Assembly (NCBI RefSeq): GCF_000963005.1
Contig: NZ_JZHZ01000007.1
Coordinates: forward strand, 2,569,038-2,633,037
Reading direction: 5' to 3'
Length of the DNA stretch: 64,000 nucleotides
Source of the DNA: Xanthomonas sp. GPE 39
GTDB lineage: Bacteria; Pseudomonadota; Gammaproteobacteria; Xanthomonadales; Xanthomonadaceae
The notes beneath the pieces are model-generated. The model worked only from the letters and a program-made list of their open reading frames with translations. It had not been told where the DNA came from and ran no database searches. Both the position numbers and the translations under genes were made by a program. Each line of letters opens with the position of its first letter. The first letter of the stretch is position 1. This document shows positions 1 to 8,248 of the stretch, in pieces.

Positions 1-7
1 TCTGCAC

Positions 8-100
8 GCTGTCCGCGTGCATCCGACAGCCAGTCGCGACGTTTCTCGTTAGAGTGGTGAACAAAACGTCGCGAGTCGCTGTCGGGTGGGCGCGGACAGC
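8..100. repeat. Large imperfect inverted repeat at window start
   Basis: Positions 8-44 and 64-100 are reverse complements over 37 bases with about five mismatches, separated by a 19-base spacer (45-63). As RNA this would form a long hairpin. There is no T-run after it, so it is not an ordinary terminator. The right arm runs straight into the dispersed repeat at 64-195, so the palindrome seems to be part of that repeat unit. The second copy near 12335 also has a shorter inverted repeat before it (12282-12294 with 12341-12353). Confidence 0.7.
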
Positions 101-195
101 GCGCAGAAACCGCAGTGTACAGAGGTACATGAGGATTCCGAGCACTGCCCGCGCCCGTCCGGCGGCGACGCAGTCGTTTTGTTAGCCGCTCTTAA
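64..195 (+). repeat. Dispersed intergenic repeat, copy A
   Basis: About 132 bases, clearly similar to 12335-12467. The best conserved core is the stretch reading CATGAGGATTCCGAGCACTG (128-147 here, about 12400-12420 in copy B). It is followed in both by a GC-rich segment with TCCGGCGGCGACGC and ends in GTTAGCC plus TTCTTA-like bases. Both copies lie between genes and start in a similar AAAC-TCGC-AGTCGC segment. No reading frame is conserved between them. It looks like a non-autonomous repeat family of this genome; whether it is mobile or a structured RNA is unknown. Confidence 0.65.
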
Positions 196-896
196 TCACT
201 CTTCTGATGCACGGATGCGACATCGGCCACGTGACCTCGTGCCTGCACACGCACGATCTTGTCGACCGGCAAAGCGACAGGCCCACCCGGCTGCCACACC
301 ACGCACCAGCGCCCATTGCAATCGAGTACGACCACCTTATCCGCGACCTTCTCCTCCACGCGTCCGACAGCGCTGCCAACGTTCGCCTCCATGGTCAAGC
401 GCCGCAGCCGCTGATTAGCATGACGAGTGCCTTCCTGCCGCGCCGCCAATGCCGTCAGCACCAACAGGGCTACCACCATCACGAACGCAAGCACCATGGC
501 CTCGGAAACACGCCATGCATTATCTGGACTGATGCCGGCCATCCGCACTTGCGCGCGCACTCGCAACCAATCGCGTAACGCGCCGAACACGGACCAGCCC
601 AACAGCGCCGTGATGCCCAGGCCGATGCCCCCCAGCAACACCACACCTCGCCATTGCTCATGGTTCATACCGAAGAGCGAGGCCGCGCTCCATGTCAACG
701 CGAGCAATCCCATGTAGATGTAATCGTCGCTGGCATAGCTCAACGGCAGCGCCCCCATTCCCAGCGCCGACCAGTAGGCGTCGGCGAACATGCGCCCGGA
801 CAGGTACAGCACCGGCAACGCCGTCGTGGCGAGTTTTAGCAGACCCTGTACCTGCTCGGACACTTGCATGCGCGGTGGTGACTTGCGCGATTTCAT
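192..896 (-). CDS. Predicted inner-membrane protein, function unknown
   Basis: A protein of about 234 residues, taking the ATG at 896, which has GGAGAG upstream; a longer frame without a good ribosome site extends to 959. Four hydrophobic segments are visible: near residues 22-45 (KLATTALPVLYL region), 60-80 (YMGLLALTWSAASLFGM), 84-108 (VVLLGGIGLGITALLGW) and 130-150 (MVLAFVMVVALLVLTAL). The C-terminal ~80 residues are hydrophilic and probably cytoplasmic. It lies downstream of the reb terminator in the same direction, so it is probably a separate transcript. I recognise no family. Confidence 0.7.
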   Translation of the reverse strand: MKSRKSPPRMQVSEQVQGLLKLATTALPVLYLSGRMFADAYWSALGMGALPLSYASDDYIYMGLLALTWSAASLFGMNHEQWRGVVLLGGIGLGITALLGWSVFGALRDWLRVRAQVRMAGISPDNAWRVSEAMVLAFVMVVALLVLTALAARQEGTRHANQRLRRLTMEANVGSAVGRVEEKVADKVVVLDCNGRWCVVWQPGGPVALPVDKIVRVQARGHVADVASVHQKSD

Positions 897-1008
897 TGCA
901 CCTCTCTCCGCTCCGGCATGGCGGCCTGAGACTGTATGGAATCCAGGCACACCCCACACTCATTGCGTATTGAGCGCTGGGCGCAGCGTCAGTGCCACCG
1001 CTGCGGAT

Positions 1009-1045
1009 CAAAAAGGCTCCTTTCCGTATTCCAGAAAGGAGCCTT
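1009..1045 (-). terminator. Rho-independent terminator of the reb cluster
   Basis: On the minus strand a perfect 12-bp stem (1034-1045 with 1013-1024), AAGGCTCCTTTC paired with GAAAGGAGCCTT, encloses a 9-base loop and is followed by a run of five T. It starts about 20 bases after the stop codon of the RebB-like gene at 1066-1398, so it marks the 3' end of that transcript. Confidence 0.88.
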
Positions 1046-1065
1046 GAAACGCATCGCTACAACGA

Positions 1066-1398
1066 TCAGCTGTTGTTGTTGCTGAACGCCTGCAACACGG
1101 TGAGCAGGCTGGTCAGATTATCGGCCACTCCGGACTGAGCCACCTTCTCGGTCGCGCCAGCACCAGACATTGTGTCGACGCTATAGATCTGCATCACGCC
1201 CTGATTAGCCGCGGCCTGCGCCAGGGTGTTCTGCTGCTGCTGAGCTGCCACCGCATTCTCGAACAGAATGCCGGTCGAATGCGCCATCGTCTGGTACAAG
1301 GAACTGATCGCAATGGCGGGAGCTTCGCCCACCACTTTCACATTGGACTGGGTAACCGCATCGGTCACCATCGTATTGACATGAGTGGGATCTGGCAT
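1066..1398 (-). CDS. RebB-family R-body protein (second copy)
   Basis: A 110-residue protein from the ATG at 1398, with AGGAG seven bases upstream. Residues 6-50 carry the RebB ('killing trait', R-body) signature: VTDAVTQSNVKVVGEAPA, then SLYQ, H-TG, NAV and QQ. It aligns almost residue for residue with the 80-residue protein at 2878-3120. The extra C-terminal ~35 residues are rich in Ser, Thr and Asn, ending in SNNNS. Members of this family polymerise into coiled protein ribbons (R-bodies) in Caedibacter and Azorhizobium. The family call comes from sequence pattern; assembly in this organism is inference. It is the last gene before the terminator. Confidence 0.88.
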   Translation of the reverse strand: MPDPTHVNTMVTDAVTQSNVKVVGEAPAIAISSLYQTMAHSTGILFENAVAAQQQQNTLAQAAANQGVMQIYSVDTMSGAGATEKVAQSGVADNLTSLLTVLQAFSNNNS

Positions 1399-1496
1399 GA
1401 TTTTTACTCCTGTGGGATAAGCCTCGTTTAGCCGGAGGCGTTCGGCTCTTAAAAGACGCAACAACGGGAAGGGTGTGAACTCGCGTCGCATCGCGA

Positions 1497-2033
1497 TCAT
1501 CGTGTCACGCGAGACGGTGTCGGCGAGGCAGCGCCCATCTGCGCCAACAGCGCTTCGACCTGCGCACGCAAGGGCTGCAGTTGCTGATCGATCGCCTGCG
1601 CAACCTCGGTGGCGATAGCGCCACGCAGTGATGCCACAACACGCCGCGCATCCTCGCCATGATCGTCGTCGCCGACCGGAACCATCGACAAAGGTGGAGG
1701 CACCTGGATATCCCGCGCCGCGCCATTCAATTGCCGGATCAACGCAACCATCGCTTCGTGATCCACCCGCAAAGCGGTGATCACTTGCTGCAACGCGCGT
1801 TCTGCCTGGTGGATCAGACCGTTGGCCGCATCCCGACCCTGCTGGCCGGCTTCTGCAGCGCGCTGCTCGCCCTGTGTCAGGCGCACCGCTTCGATCAAGG
1901 TGGTCGGCAATAACGCGCGCAAGGCCTGGTAGCAACTGCGCGCCTGCTCGACCTGACGCTGCGCGGACAACAATTGGGACAATGCCGTATCACTGGCGTG
2001 CTGCTTGACCGCCTTCACTTGTCCGGGATCCAT
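1497..2033 (-). CDS. Hypothetical helical protein of the reb cluster
   Basis: A 178-residue protein from the ATG at 2033, preceded by a G-rich Shine-Dalgarno-like stretch (GGGGG). It is rich in Ala, Gln, Arg and Leu and should be largely alpha-helical, with coiled-coil-like stretches near residues 15-60 and 65-105 and a C-terminal helix (IDQQLQPLRAQVEALLAQMG). A Pro-rich break (VPPPLSMVP) lies near residue 112. There is no signal peptide or membrane segment. It is 12 bases downstream of the 268-residue gene and about 100 bases before the last RebB copy, so it is very likely cotranscribed. I recognise no family. A chaperone or scaffold role in R-body assembly is only a guess from context. Confidence 0.72.
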   Translation of the reverse strand: MDPGQVKAVKQHASDTALSQLLSAQRQVEQARSCYQALRALLPTTLIEAVRLTQGEQRAAEAGQQGRDAANGLIHQAERALQQVITALRVDHEAMVALIRQLNGAARDIQVPPPLSMVPVGDDDHGEDARRVVASLRGAIATEVAQAIDQQLQPLRAQVEALLAQMGAASPTPSRVTR

Positions 2034-2045
2034 ATAGACACCCCC

Positions 2046-2852
2046 TTACCCACTGGTGATGGAGGAAACCGCAGTGCCAATCGCCTTGGCGGAGTTTCCG
2101 GCGACTTGACTAACCTGGCCATAGACCTCGACCGCAGAAGCGACCATCTTCTGCATCTCCAACAAGACCGGAATCTCCTCGACCGCCTGCACCGGCCCTT
2201 CGGCCGCCTTCTTGGCAATCACGGCCTGTGCCGCCAACGCGATCTGCATGATCGCGTTCATGTAGCCCGCAGCATCCTGCACCGCCAATCCCGCGCTCTG
2301 CGTCGCCATCACGTCCGGCGGTGTCCGGATCATAGCCGGCGACAAATACTGAGTCGTTTGCGCATTGCTGAAATCCACCGCCTGCACGATCTTCTGATTG
2401 AGCGCGGAGGTATCCGGTGGCGACGCAGCTGCGTTGACACTCCCATTTACGGTAGCTGGCGTAGTTGTTGTGCTTGGGCTGCTTGGGCTGCAGGTACTGC
2501 TGGTACTGCTGGCCGCCCCCGTCTCGCCACCTTGGTCGGCCTCAGCGATGACAGGCGTGTCCGCGACATTCGTGGCACTGTCAGCCTCGACGCTTGTCGC
2601 TGGCTGTGAAGCAGGCGACGTGGATGCAACGACACCATGTTCGCCCTGCGCCGACGCAGCCTGGCCCATGGTCGCTTTCTCCGTCTCCGTCTCCGTCGGC
2701 GCGGCGGACACGGCCACAGCAGCATCGGCGGTGTCCGTCGCGTCAGATACGGCATCGCGTTCATTGGCACGATCCGCAGTCTGGCTGCCTGGCGCGGTCG
2801 ACACGCTGGCAAGTGGCAGTTTGAAATTCCGCAACCAATCCATCAAATTCAT
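2046..2852 (-). CDS. RebB-like protein with long low-complexity N-terminus
   Basis: A 268-residue protein from the ATG at 2852, chosen because GGAG lies nine bases upstream; a TTG 18 bases earlier is less likely. Residues ~1-15 are amphipathic (MDWLRNFKLPL). Residues ~20-140 are low-complexity Ala/Thr/Ser/Asp/Glu, including an all Ser/Thr run (SSTSSTCSPSSPSTTTTP). The C-terminal ~120 residues form an ordered domain. Its segment AGLAVQDAAGYMNAIMQIAL resembles the second half of the short RebB proteins (TGLSVQNAVHSQQAMNQITT). It ends near TSG. Position between two RebB copies and this similarity suggest an R-body accessory or structural subunit. Confidence 0.75.
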   Translation of the reverse strand: MNLMDWLRNFKLPLASVSTAPGSQTADRANERDAVSDATDTADAAVAVSAAPTETETEKATMGQAASAQGEHGVVASTSPASQPATSVEADSATNVADTPVIAEADQGGETGAASSTSSTCSPSSPSTTTTPATVNGSVNAAASPPDTSALNQKIVQAVDFSNAQTTQYLSPAMIRTPPDVMATQSAGLAVQDAAGYMNAIMQIALAAQAVIAKKAAEGPVQAVEEIPVLLEMQKMVASAVEVYGQVSQVAGNSAKAIGTAVSSITSG

Positions 2853-2877
2853 GGCAAGGATCTCCGGCAATCAGCGA

Positions 2878-3120
2878 CTAGGGCTTGGTTCCGCTATCGG
2901 CCACTTCCATGATTAGTTGACAGGCCTTGGACACGATCGCGGTCGTAATCTGGTTCATCGCCTGCTGACTGTGCACAGCGTTCTGCACCGACAGCCCGGT
3001 CGCATGGCTGACCACTTGGTACAGCGAGGCAATCGCCTGCGCTGGCGCCTCGGCCACTACCTTCACATTGGTTTGAGTGACTGCATCGGTCACCTGCGCA
3101 TTGACGTTCTGTTCTGCCAT
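2878..3120 (-). CDS. RebB-family R-body protein (first copy)
   Basis: An 80-residue protein from the ATG at 3120, with GAGGAA upstream. Almost the whole length is the RebB domain: VNAQVTDAVTQTNVKVV, then EAPA, SLYQ, H-TG, NAV and QQAMNQ. The length is typical of RebA/RebB subunits. It is the first structural gene after the sigma factor (88-base gap) and is followed 25 bases later by the 268-residue gene. By analogy with Caedibacter R-bodies it would be a main ribbon subunit. The family match is strong; the biological role here is inferred. Confidence 0.9.
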   Translation of the reverse strand: MAEQNVNAQVTDAVTQTNVKVVAEAPAQAIASLYQVVSHATGLSVQNAVHSQQAMNQITTAIVSKACQLIMEVADSGTKP

Positions 3121-3208
3121 GACATTGATTCCTCGTTATACGGTGGATCGACAAGGGGCTTATCACTAAGACGCAGCAAGGAACACACTGTGAAAGGCAA
3201 CGCGATGA

Positions 3209-3778
3209 TCACTCCAGCACGGCAACCGCACCGCGCAGCTTTTGGCGTAACAATTGGACGCGTTTACGCACAAGTGCTGGTGATATTTTCAACAGCGAAG
3301 CGATCTCGACACTGGAGCGTTCCTCACGAAATCGCAACCGAAACAATAAGCGACCGTCAGACGGTAGCCGTGCAACCACGCGTTCCAGCAGCGCCAATGT
3401 GTCCCGATTCGATCTGGTGTCCTCAACACCTACTATTCCCAACCCGTCCTCAGGCGCAAGCAGATCGCTGTACACATCGGCATGAAAGTCGCGCAAACGA
3501 CGCTCATGTGCATGCTTCCGACAGCGACTAATGAACTCGTTATTGAGCGCACACAGGAAAAACGAACGCGGCTCACGCACTACAGTACGATGCAGCAAAA
3601 CGTGATTTGCTGTCCTGATAATAGTCGATGAAAGAATATCCTCAGCCTCCTCGACATTTCCTTTTGTCAAAAACATTGCTCTTCCGCGAAGAATCTTCGC
3701 GCACTGCACCCAGTCTTGCCATATTTCATCTGGGACGGAACCCTTTTTCACACTAACCGTCGCTTCACTTTCGAACAT
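3209..3778 (-). CDS. ECF-like RNA polymerase sigma factor of the reb locus
   Basis: A 189-residue protein with ECF sigma architecture. A region-2-like part spans residues ~25-95, with EEAEDILSSTIIRTANHVLL in the place of the usual AEDLVQE-type helix. A region-4 helix-turn-helix lies at ~140-185 (SSVEIASLLKISPALVRKRV). The ATG at 3778 has GGGGT upstream. It directly precedes the reb genes in the same direction, so it is the obvious candidate activator of that cluster. No anti-sigma gene is visible next to it. Region 2 is divergent, so promoter specificity cannot be read from the sequence. Confidence 0.82.
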   Translation of the reverse strand: MFESEATVSVKKGSVPDEIWQDWVQCAKILRGRAMFLTKGNVEEAEDILSSTIIRTANHVLLHRTVVREPRSFFLCALNNEFISRCRKHAHERRLRDFHADVYSDLLAPEDGLGIVGVEDTRSNRDTLALLERVVARLPSDGRLLFRLRFREERSSVEIASLLKISPALVRKRVQLLRQKLRGAVAVLE

Positions 3779-4095
3779 TTTTCATTACCCCGAATGTTTC
3801 GTTGCGGCGTTGTGCCTGAAACTTCGGTGAGAAATGACGTGTGACGCGGAGGCCTGTGAAAACTTGTCTACGACCTCCAAGATGCCATAATCGCTTTTAT
3901 CGCCCACGGCTCCGATCGGCTGTCGCAACATCGCGAATACAGCCAGGATGGCCTTCGCGACATGTCGCGCAACCCAAAAACCGCATGATACAGACAGAGG
4001 CAGACAAAACGGCCGACTGTTCGGTCAGCCGTTCCGAACTAGAAATAGGCGCGCATACCCATAGCACAGCATGGAATAGCGACGTCACCCCAGCA
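3779..4095. other. Intergenic region upstream of the sigma gene
   Basis: 317 bases without a convincing gene. The minus strand must hold the sigma-factor promoter, but I see no clear -35/-10 pair. A plus-strand frame of about 100 codons crosses it and runs into the neighbouring gene; it has no ribosome site and an unremarkable composition, so I do not call it. Confidence 0.5.
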
Positions 4096-5454
4096 TCAGT
4101 TGGACAGTATTTTTCTCAATGCCGCAAGCTGGGAAGGCTGAAGCGAATTTAATGTGGAGAGCAGCGTGTTCGGCGGCGTCGTTTCGACAGCACTATCTTC
4201 GGCAGCGGCGTCTCCAGAATCAACAATGCCCACCCCCTGATTTGGCGACGCACCCCTGATTACGTTATATAAATCATCAAATGCTTTCCCGTTTTCTTTC
4301 AAATTTTTCAAGTCAGCCAATTTCATCCTAGCCAGATTTTTTATACCATCTTCACTGATCCCAACATTTCCACCACATGACAAAGCCACATTCAAAAGAC
4401 TGGGATTTCCGTCGCGATATGCACCATCACCGGAAATTAATTGATCCCTTATTTTTTCGCAAAATAAATTATAAACTTCCTGCCCAATATTAAACATATC
4501 ATCGCATCCATTCACCAGCAATCCAATCTCACAATACTCCCGATCAACTGATCCAACGTCAATAAAATCACGCAATACAATCAACCTATATCCACCCAAT
4601 TCGGAACGCATCATTTCACTGCCATCCCTAAGGAGATGACTGAATATCGACTTCGCCCTTATTGAATTAAGAAGCGTCCCCAAGTCGTAATAATTAAAAT
4701 ATCTCAACAAAGATTCATCCGACTCACCTTCTTTCAATGCACTATTTTTCAATGCCAAGGCCAAGCCGCACTCCAGTAGCGAATGATGGTACTGCAGTAC
4801 CATGCTGGCGATCGGCGGCAACTCCCATCCCTGCTGAGCTTGCGTCATTGCTCGTTCTTTCATGCCATTTTCGTTACCAACATTTTCTAGATAGGCCAAC
4901 ACCGCCAGCCCATCGGTGGTGGTTCCTGATATATCCGCACCAATATATGGCCCATAAAAACGCTCCATGTACTTGACCACACTGCGATCCAGGAGGCGAT
5001 TCTTGAATATCCCAAGGGGCGGCCATTCGCTCAATGCATAGTCAGACACCTCCTGGCGCGCCCTGTTGGTTGACTTATCGAATGCCACTTTGTTACGCAG
5101 ATTATTCTCGAAATCCTTGATAGACTTTCCTGCGCCACCATTTTCAATGTACTCCCCAACTTCACGAATGGCATCCCCCAGCGCGAATACATCTTTAACC
5201 TCCCCGCCTTCTCCGTTATTGTTGTTGTAGAAATTATTGATGTAAATTTTTGCGCGCGCGAGGTTGGCATTGGCAGCGCCGTTTCCTGGAACTTCCTTCA
5301 GTGAATTAATCTTCGTTACAAGCAGACTTGCATACTGCTCTCCTTCACTGATTTGCATATACCCCAGTATGTTGAACATCACGGACACCTGCACCGAGCG
5401 GATCCGGTTGCGGGCTTGCTGTACAGCATCTCCATAAATCACGATGGCAGTCAT
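4096..5454 (-). CDS. Unrecognised AT-rich 452-residue protein upstream of reb
   Basis: The start ATG at 5454 has AAGGAG seven bases upstream; the frame continues to 5703 but that part has the composition of a non-coding shadow. The gene is far richer in A and T, Asn and Ile than its neighbours (for example the NFYNNNNGEGGE stretch near residue 70), which suggests acquisition by transfer. It has no signal peptide and no clear membrane span. The last ~60 residues include an acidic Ala-rich linker (DSGDAAAEDSAVE) and a short helical tail (LSTLNSLQPSQLAALRKIL). I recognise no family. Its place just upstream of the sigma factor and reb genes, on the same strand, makes a linked function possible but unproven. 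Confidence 0.7.
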   Translation of the reverse strand: MTAIVIYGDAVQQARNRIRSVQVSVMFNILGYMQISEGEQYASLLVTKINSLKEVPGNGAANANLARAKIYINNFYNNNNGEGGEVKDVFALGDAIREVGEYIENGGAGKSIKDFENNLRNKVAFDKSTNRARQEVSDYALSEWPPLGIFKNRLLDRSVVKYMERFYGPYIGADISGTTTDGLAVLAYLENVGNENGMKERAMTQAQQGWELPPIASMVLQYHHSLLECGLALALKNSALKEGESDESLLRYFNYYDLGTLLNSIRAKSIFSHLLRDGSEMMRSELGGYRLIVLRDFIDVGSVDREYCEIGLLVNGCDDMFNIGQEVYNLFCEKIRDQLISGDGAYRDGNPSLLNVALSCGGNVGISEDGIKNLARMKLADLKNLKENGKAFDDLYNVIRGASPNQGVGIVDSGDAAAEDSAVETTPPNTLLSTLNSLQPSQLAALRKILSN

Positions 5455-5723
5455 CTCGGGTCTCCTTCGATCGGTTTCGTCCGCCGACGGATCACCCACT
5501 GTTTGGCCTGCCACGGATCGCAGGCACAGTGAAGTCGAACGGCGTCGGCCGTGGCATGGCACACCCCCGATGCAACCGGCGCGTTCCGCGCCTGGATGAC
5601 GGGGAACGCGCCCATCGCGGCGACGTGCCCTCATGAAGACGCGCTGAGATCGCGCTTGTGAACATCGCCGTGCCGATCGTGCCAAACGCATCGGCACCGG
5701 CACGCCACGACGGCAGGGGTCAC

Positions 5724-6584
5724 CTACTCCAGGTTTTGCACCTGTTCGCGGATCTGGTCGATCAACACTTTCAGTTCCACCGCGGCGTTGGAAGTGCGGC
5801 TATCCACCGATTTGGAACCCAGCGTATTGGCTTCGCGGTTGAATTCCTGCAACAGGAAATCCAGGCGCCGCCCAGCCGGTTCCGGTTGCCGCAGCACCCG
5901 GCGCAATTCCTTGATGTGGCTGCCGAGCCGATCCAGTTCCTCGTCCACATCGAGTTTTTGCAGCCACAGCACCAGCTCCTGTTCCACCCGCCCCGGATCG
6001 ACCGGATGCGACAAGTCGGCCAGACGCGCAGCCAACTTGGCGCGCTGACCATCGCGAATGGCCGGGATCAAGGTGCGCACCTCGCCGGCGACACGCTCCA
6101 CCGCGTCCACCCGCTCGACAATTACGGCGGCCAGCTTGCCGCCCTCGCGCTCGCGCGCGGCAACGAACTCGACCAGCACTTCGTCCAGTAATTCCAGCGC
6201 CTGCGCCTGCAGCAGCGCCGGGTCCACCACCTGCCCCTGCAACACGCCAGGCAGTTGCAACAGGTCGACGAACTGCACCCGCAACTGCGGGAACCGCACG
6301 CCGAGCCGCTGCGCGAGGATGCCCAACTGCTCGACCAGCGTGTCGTTCACCACCAACGTGTGCGCCGTGTCCGGCGCACGCAGACGCAGCATCAAGTCCA
6401 GTTTGCCGCGACTGATGCGCGCGGCCACGCGCTCGCGCAGTTGCGGCTCCAGCGCACGCAGTTCCTCCGGCAGGCGCACGCCCACTTCCAGGAAACGGTG
6501 GTTGACCGAACGCAGCTCGCACCCCAACGTCCCCCAGGGCGTGATGCGCTCGGCGCCAGCGAAGGCGGTCATGCTGCGGATCAT
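5724..6584 (-). CDS. yicC: YicC-family endoribonuclease
   Basis: A 286-residue protein starting with the family-typical MIRSMTAFAG at 6584; a TTG seven codons earlier is rejected because homologues begin here. The N-terminal YicC domain (residues 1-~155, with LRSVNHRFLEVGVRLPEELR) and C-terminal DUF1732 domain (~200-286, ending VDSRTSNAAVELKVLIDQIR) are both complete. YicC-type proteins are RNases. Its gene is divergent from rph, encoding another RNA-processing enzyme, an arrangement common in gammaproteobacteria. Confidence 0.93.
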   Translation of the reverse strand: MIRSMTAFAGAERITPWGTLGCELRSVNHRFLEVGVRLPEELRALEPQLRERVAARISRGKLDLMLRLRAPDTAHTLVVNDTLVEQLGILAQRLGVRFPQLRVQFVDLLQLPGVLQGQVVDPALLQAQALELLDEVLVEFVAAREREGGKLAAVIVERVDAVERVAGEVRTLIPAIRDGQRAKLAARLADLSHPVDPGRVEQELVLWLQKLDVDEELDRLGSHIKELRRVLRQPEPAGRRLDFLLQEFNREANTLGSKSVDSRTSNAAVELKVLIDQIREQVQNLE

Positions 6585-6820
6585 GCGAAGTTCCCGTGCG
6601 AACAAAGCACGAATGTTACCCTAGCGCTCGTCATGTCCTTCGAGGCGAGCCGCGTTGACCTTCAACGACGCTATACCCTCGATGCTGACGCTGGCTGGTA
6701 TGCGCCCGAAGTGCATGACGCCCCCAGCCGGCTTCGTCCTCACCTCAACCTCCATCACCCGCTCCAGCGCCCGTTCCCGCCTCGCCGCGCACGGCCTCAC
6801 GACACTCCCGGATTCCCTGC

Positions 6821-7546
<726 letters not shown>

Positions 7547-7631
7547 ATCCGCACATCGCCAAAGTCAGGCTGATCGTCGCGGCGTTGTGCGCTGTCGACG
7601 GCACAGTCTGGGAGCCAATGGAGCCGACACC

Positions 7632-8231
7632 ATGAAACTGGTCCTGGCCAGCAGCAACGCTGGCAAACTCGAAGAACTGCACGCCCTGCTCGACGATGTC
7701 GGTGTGGAGTTGCTCGCGCAATCCACACTCGGCGTGCACGATGCCGACGAGACCGGCCTGACCTTCGTCGAGAACGCGCTGCTCAAGGCGCGCCATGCCG
7801 CCCGCCTCACTGGACTGCCGGCACTGGCCGACGACTCGGGCATCTGCGTGGACGCGCTGCACGGCGCGCCGGGCCTGTACTCGGCGCGATACGCGGGCGA
7901 ACACGGCAATGCGCAGGGCAACATCGACAAACTGCTGCACGCCCTACGCGAGGTGCCGGACGCACAGCGCGGCGCGCATTTCTACTGCGTGTTGGTGCTG
8001 ATGCGGCACGCCGAGGATCCACAGCCATTGCTGGTCGAGGGTCGCTGGCGCGGGCGCATCGCCCAGGCCCGCGCCGGCAATGGCGGACACGGCTACGACC
8101 CGGTATTCCTCGATCCCGAGCATGGTCAGACCGCCGCAGAAATGTCGCTCGCGTTGAAGAACCGCATCAGCCATCGCGCCATCGCACTGCGGCAACTCAA
8201 GCAGCGGCTGACCGAACTGGTGTCGCACTGA
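7632..8231 (+). CDS. rdgB: dITP/XTP pyrophosphatase (non-canonical purine NTPase)
   Basis: A 199-residue HAM1/RdgB enzyme that hydrolyses deaminated purine NTPs to keep them out of DNA and RNA. The start is the ATG at 7632. Family motifs are present: LASSNAGKLEEL near the N-terminus, TFVENALLKARHAA, the DDSGICVDALHGAPG segment, and GYDPVFLDPEHGQT in the C-terminal half. It lies between rph and hemW on the same strand; hemW starts 17 bases after its stop. Confidence 0.95.
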   Translation: MKLVLASSNAGKLEELHALLDDVGVELLAQSTLGVHDADETGLTFVENALLKARHAARLTGLPALADDSGICVDALHGAPGLYSARYAGEHGNAQGNIDKLLHALREVPDAQRGAHFYCVLVLMRHAEDPQPLLVEGRWRGRIAQARAGNGGHGYDPVFLDPEHGQTAAEMSLALKNRISHRAIALRQLKQRLTELVSH

Positions 8232-8248
8232 CGTCTGACTCATTGGCC

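Noticed and set aside
3841..4152. Plus-strand frame of ~103 codons between the sigma gene and the AT-rich gene
   Set aside because: No ribosome site, no recognisable pattern, and it runs into the end of the convergent gene.
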